From positions 1 through 34,406 of the forward strand of contig NZ_JAJAEO010000153.1 in the NCBI RefSeq assembly GCF_020447225.1: DNA of 34,406 nucleotides. The letters run 5' to 3'. The stretch is from Methylophaga pinxianii. GTDB taxonomy: Bacteria > Pseudomonadota > Gammaproteobacteria > Nitrosococcales > Methylophagaceae. Positions 32,242-34,406 of this stretch are shown piece after piece. Every line of letters starts with the position of its first letter. Within the stretch, counting starts at the first letter, position 1. Both the position numbers and the translations under genes were made by a program. The notes under the pieces were generated by a model. The model did no database searches, was not told the DNA's origin, and saw only the letters and a program-made list of their open reading frames with translations.

Positions 32242-33591
32242 TTAACTTTTACCGGTCAGTGGCAACTCCATGACCATTCTTAGGCCACCGTGTTGATGAA
32301 TCTGTGCCCATAACTTTCCGCCTGTCGCTTCGACTTGGCGTCGTGCAAGTGCCAGACCTACCCCAAACCCTTTATAGGTTTCAGATTGAGCTCCTGGTAT
32401 ACGGTAAAAGGGTTTGAAGATATTTTGCAGGTGTTCTTTGGCAACACCGGGCCCCTGATCATCAATAAGCAAATCATAATGGTCCTGGTGTTGTTTCAGC
32501 GTTAAGCTGACCGTGCCTTTTGGCGGAGTGTGCGAAAGTGCATTACGCAATATATTTTCAATTGCGTGTCCTAATGCACGATCACTGCTTTGCTGCAGAT
32601 AAGCTGTTTCCTGTGTTTGAACAGTGATGACGTGTCGGGGAAATTCAAAGCGGGCATTATCCACAATACAGTCGATCAAATCTGTCAAATCCAGTGATGC
32701 AGTCTGTAACGAAGGCTGCTCATTCTCTAGCCAGGCAAGGGTTAACGCATCTTCCACTAACTGACTCATTTGCTGGCATTCATGCCGAATACGCTGCAAA
32801 GATTGATCATTTGGATGTGCTTGTTCAGCGATACTCAATGCCAGCTCTATACGGGTTAACGGTGTTCTTAATTCATGTGATAAATCTGATGTCAGGTGTC
32901 GTTGAGTCAGAATCTGATTACCTATTCGTTCTGCCATGCTGTCAAAGGTGCTGGCTAAGCTTGCTATTTCATCGTTACGTGCACCAAGATCATCACGAAC
33001 TCTGACCTGATAATCGCCATCACTGAATTGCTTGGTGGCCTTTTCGAGTTGTCTTAACGGGGACATAACATGTCGATAAATGACCATGCTCAGGATTGCC
33101 AGCAACAGCATGGGTAAAGCAATTTGTAATAACAGACTGGTATAAGGCCAATATCCACCAGGCCGCATACGTTGAGGTAGACGAATCAGAAAATGGGTAT
33201 GCCCATCAGCAAAGGTGATATCCATGATCGGATTTTGAGCAAAATACAGATGAATCTTCCAGCTGATATCTCTGCCCAACGCGAAGTTTTCTATAAAATA
33301 GTCATCCATTTCACTATCCGCCATTAGCGTAAGCTTTGAGCGGATCACTGCCACCCAGGTGTCTTCGCGCTGTTGTATCGTTTTAATCCATTCGGCGAGT
33401 TGTTGGTATTTCCCCTGTAGATAGAGTTTTTCTGCCTGCGCAGCATACTCGATTAATTGCTGTTGATCGGCTTTAGCTATAAAACTCATATGCTGTTCGG
33501 TTTGCAGAATCAGATGATGAATAACCCAGAATAAGGCAATAGTACCGACGGTAATCGTGGTACATAATTTCCAGAAAAGCCGACGCTTCAT
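32242..33591 (-). CDS. sensor histidine kinase (PfeS/CpxA-like)
   Basis: Inner-membrane sensor that phosphorylates the response regulator encoded just before it. The 449 residues have a membrane helix near 10-30, a periplasmic domain of about 120 residues (31-148), a second helix near 150-172, HAMP (about 173-225, MSPLRQLEKAT), the phosphoacceptor His239 in LSHELRTPLTR, and ATPase boxes N (IENILRNALSHT), G1 (DDQGPGV) and G2 (GFGVGLALARR). Context (Fur box, TonB receptor next door) resembles Pseudomonas PfeRS-PfeA, where the sensor reports a ferric siderophore in the periplasm. The ligand is unknown. It overlaps the regulator gene by 4 bases. Confidence 0.88.
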   Translation of the reverse strand: MKRRLFWKLCTTITVGTIALFWVIHHLILQTEQHMSFIAKADQQQLIEYAAQAEKLYLQGKYQQLAEWIKTIQQREDTWVAVIRSKLTLMADSEMDDYFIENFALGRDISWKIHLYFAQNPIMDITFADGHTHFLIRLPQRMRPGGYWPYTSLLLQIALPMLLLAILSMVIYRHVMSPLRQLEKATKQFSDGDYQVRVRDDLGARNDEIASLASTFDSMAERIGNQILTQRHLTSDLSHELRTPLTRIELALSIAEQAHPNDQSLQRIRHECQQMSQLVEDALTLAWLENEQPSLQTASLDLTDLIDCIVDNARFEFPRHVITVQTQETAYLQQSSDRALGHAIENILRNALSHTPPKGTVSLTLKQHQDHYDLLIDDQGPGVAKEHLQNIFKPFYRIPGAQSETYKGFGVGLALARRQVEATGGKLWAQIHQHGGLRMVMELPLTGKS

Positions 33592-34295
33592 AACAATATA
33601 TAGCCGTTGCCATGCACGGTTTGTAATTGATCAATCGGCATACCAGCCTCCAGCAATTTGCGTCTGACACGACTCATATGCATATCGAGACTTCGATCAT
33701 AGCGACTGAAATCCCGTTCCATGACCAACCGATAAAGCTGTGGTTTGCTTAATAGCTGATTAGCGTGCTTCGTTAATGTCCATAATAATTTGAACTGTAT
33801 GGGCGTTAGTTGCACTGCACGTTCATAGAAAAACACCTGCTGGTGCTGCCTGTTCATTGTTAAGCCCTGGTAGTGCAAAATTGAATCATTATGTTGATAA
33901 AGATTACTGTTGCCCCTTGCTCGTCTGAGAATAGCCTCTATCCGTAGCACCAGCTCGGTAAAATTAAAGGGTTTTGGCAGATAATCATCAGCACCATTTT
34001 TAAAGCCCATAATGCGTTCTTCCTCCGCACCATGAGCAGTTAGAATAAGCACCGGGGTGTGTCGACTCTGTCTTAGCGTATTCAATACTGAATAGCCATC
34101 ACGTTCGGGTAAGCCCACATCAAGAAGAATCAGATCAAAGTGATTATTCACAGCTGTAAGTAGGCCTGTTTCACCGTTAAATTGTTGGGTCACGATGAAA
34201 TGTTGTTTTTCGAGCAACTGTTTTAACTGATGATTCAGGACTAAATCATCCTCAACAATCAGGATGCTGACGGGCGCATTATTTTTGTCCAACAT
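33588..34295 (-). CDS. OmpR-family response regulator (PfeR-like)
   Basis: DNA-binding regulator, 235 residues. The receiver domain (1-120) has acidic E15-D16-D17, phosphoacceptor Asp59 in LILLDVGLPERDG, LILTAHG with the switch threonine, and the conserved lysine in YLPKPF. The C-terminal winged helix (about 135-235) shows LTPIQFKLLWTL, SRYDRSLDMHMSRVRRKL and VHGNGYIL. It is first in a two-gene operon with the kinase. A strong Fur-type palindrome lies upstream, so iron starvation should raise its level. Likely target: the receptor gene promoter with the TTACAATTG repeats, and possibly its own. Confidence 0.92.
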   Translation of the reverse strand: MLDKNNAPVSILIVEDDLVLNHQLKQLLEKQHFIVTQQFNGETGLLTAVNNHFDLILLDVGLPERDGYSVLNTLRQSRHTPVLILTAHGAEEERIMGFKNGADDYLPKPFNFTELVLRIEAILRRARGNSNLYQHNDSILHYQGLTMNRQHQQVFFYERAVQLTPIQFKLLWTLTKHANQLLSKPQLYRLVMERDFSRYDRSLDMHMSRVRRKLLEAGMPIDQLQTVHGNGYILL

Positions 34296-34321
34296 GTTAT
34301 ACAGCTTTTTCTTATTCTAGA

Positions 34322-34346
34322 TGATAATAGTTATCATTAATGATAA
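34322..34346 (-). promoter_or_regulatory. extended Fur box before the two-component operon
   Basis: TGATAATAGTTATCA (34322-34336) matches the 7-1-7 Fur motif at 13 of 14 fixed bases. It overlaps TTATCATTAATGATAA (34331-34346), a perfect 16-base palindrome. Two overlapping sites suggest two Fur dimers. It sits 27 bases before the regulator ATG. Confidence 0.82.
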
Positions 34347-34406
34347 AGCCAAATCACCAAATAAGAAACTGTGTTTTTTCAGCGCCATAATTTGAGACAA
34401 AAAAAA

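Noticed and set aside
1-34406. Mobile elements, CRISPR arrays, integrase or attachment sites
   Set aside because: I found no transposase, recombinase, phage gene, regularly spaced repeat or duplicated tRNA end. The poly-T start and poly-A end of the window look like sequence boundaries, not biology.

Overview
This window looks like chromosome from a marine or halophilic gammaproteobacterium. Methylophaga or a relative (Piscirickettsiaceae/Thiotrichales-type) is my best guess. The grounds are the lepA-lepB-rnc-era-recO-pdxJ-acpS order, the PpsR-PpsA pair, a VPLPA-CTERM protein behind a c-di-GMP riboswitch, moderate GC and a compatible-solute cluster. The genus is an inference from gene content, not a search result. 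I see no phage, insertion sequence, CRISPR array, rRNA or tRNA.

Region 1 (1-9427) is sugar-nucleotide and glucosylglycerate metabolism. A galE cut by the window edge diverges from a first galU. Next come a PQQ-type beta-propeller lipoprotein whose start seems broken by a 1-base frameshift, a small unknown periplasmic protein, and an orphan terminator that suggests a short RNA gene. The main operon (3794-9427) holds a fused glycerate kinase/sugar-phosphoglycerate phosphatase, a GT81-type glucosyl-3-phosphoglycerate synthase, a GH13_18 glucosylglycerate phosphorylase-like enzyme and a second galU. Together these can build glucosylglycerate from UDP-glucose and 3-phosphoglycerate, split it with phosphate, and recycle both halves.

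Region 2 (9475-16930) starts with lexA, which has a good promoter overlaid by direct repeats. Two tandem paralogous 35- and 34-codon single-helix membrane proteins follow; both are easily missed. The second sits behind a perfect FNR/ANR box placed 41.5 bases from the predicted start of transcription. Then come ppsR-ppsA (PEP synthase and its regulator), a long inverted repeat, an AlkC-like DNA glycosylase, and a VPLPA-CTERM exoprotein controlled by a c-di-GMP-I riboswitch.

Region 3 (16931-28394, all minus strand) is rlmD, then a long housekeeping run read lepA > lepB > DUF4845 > rnc > era > recO > pdxJ > acpS > cysM > ydbH > ydbL. The last two belong to the YdbH/YnbE/YdbL lipid-transport system. 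No separate ynbE exists; the YdbL-like protein is itself a lipoprotein with a YnbE-like N-terminal strand.

Region 4 (28609-34346) is an iron-uptake island: a MATE exporter, a TonB-dependent receptor and an OmpR/PfeS-type two-component system. Fur-like boxes precede all three transcription units. A tandem direct repeat beside the receptor's weak -35 is a candidate site for the response regulator.
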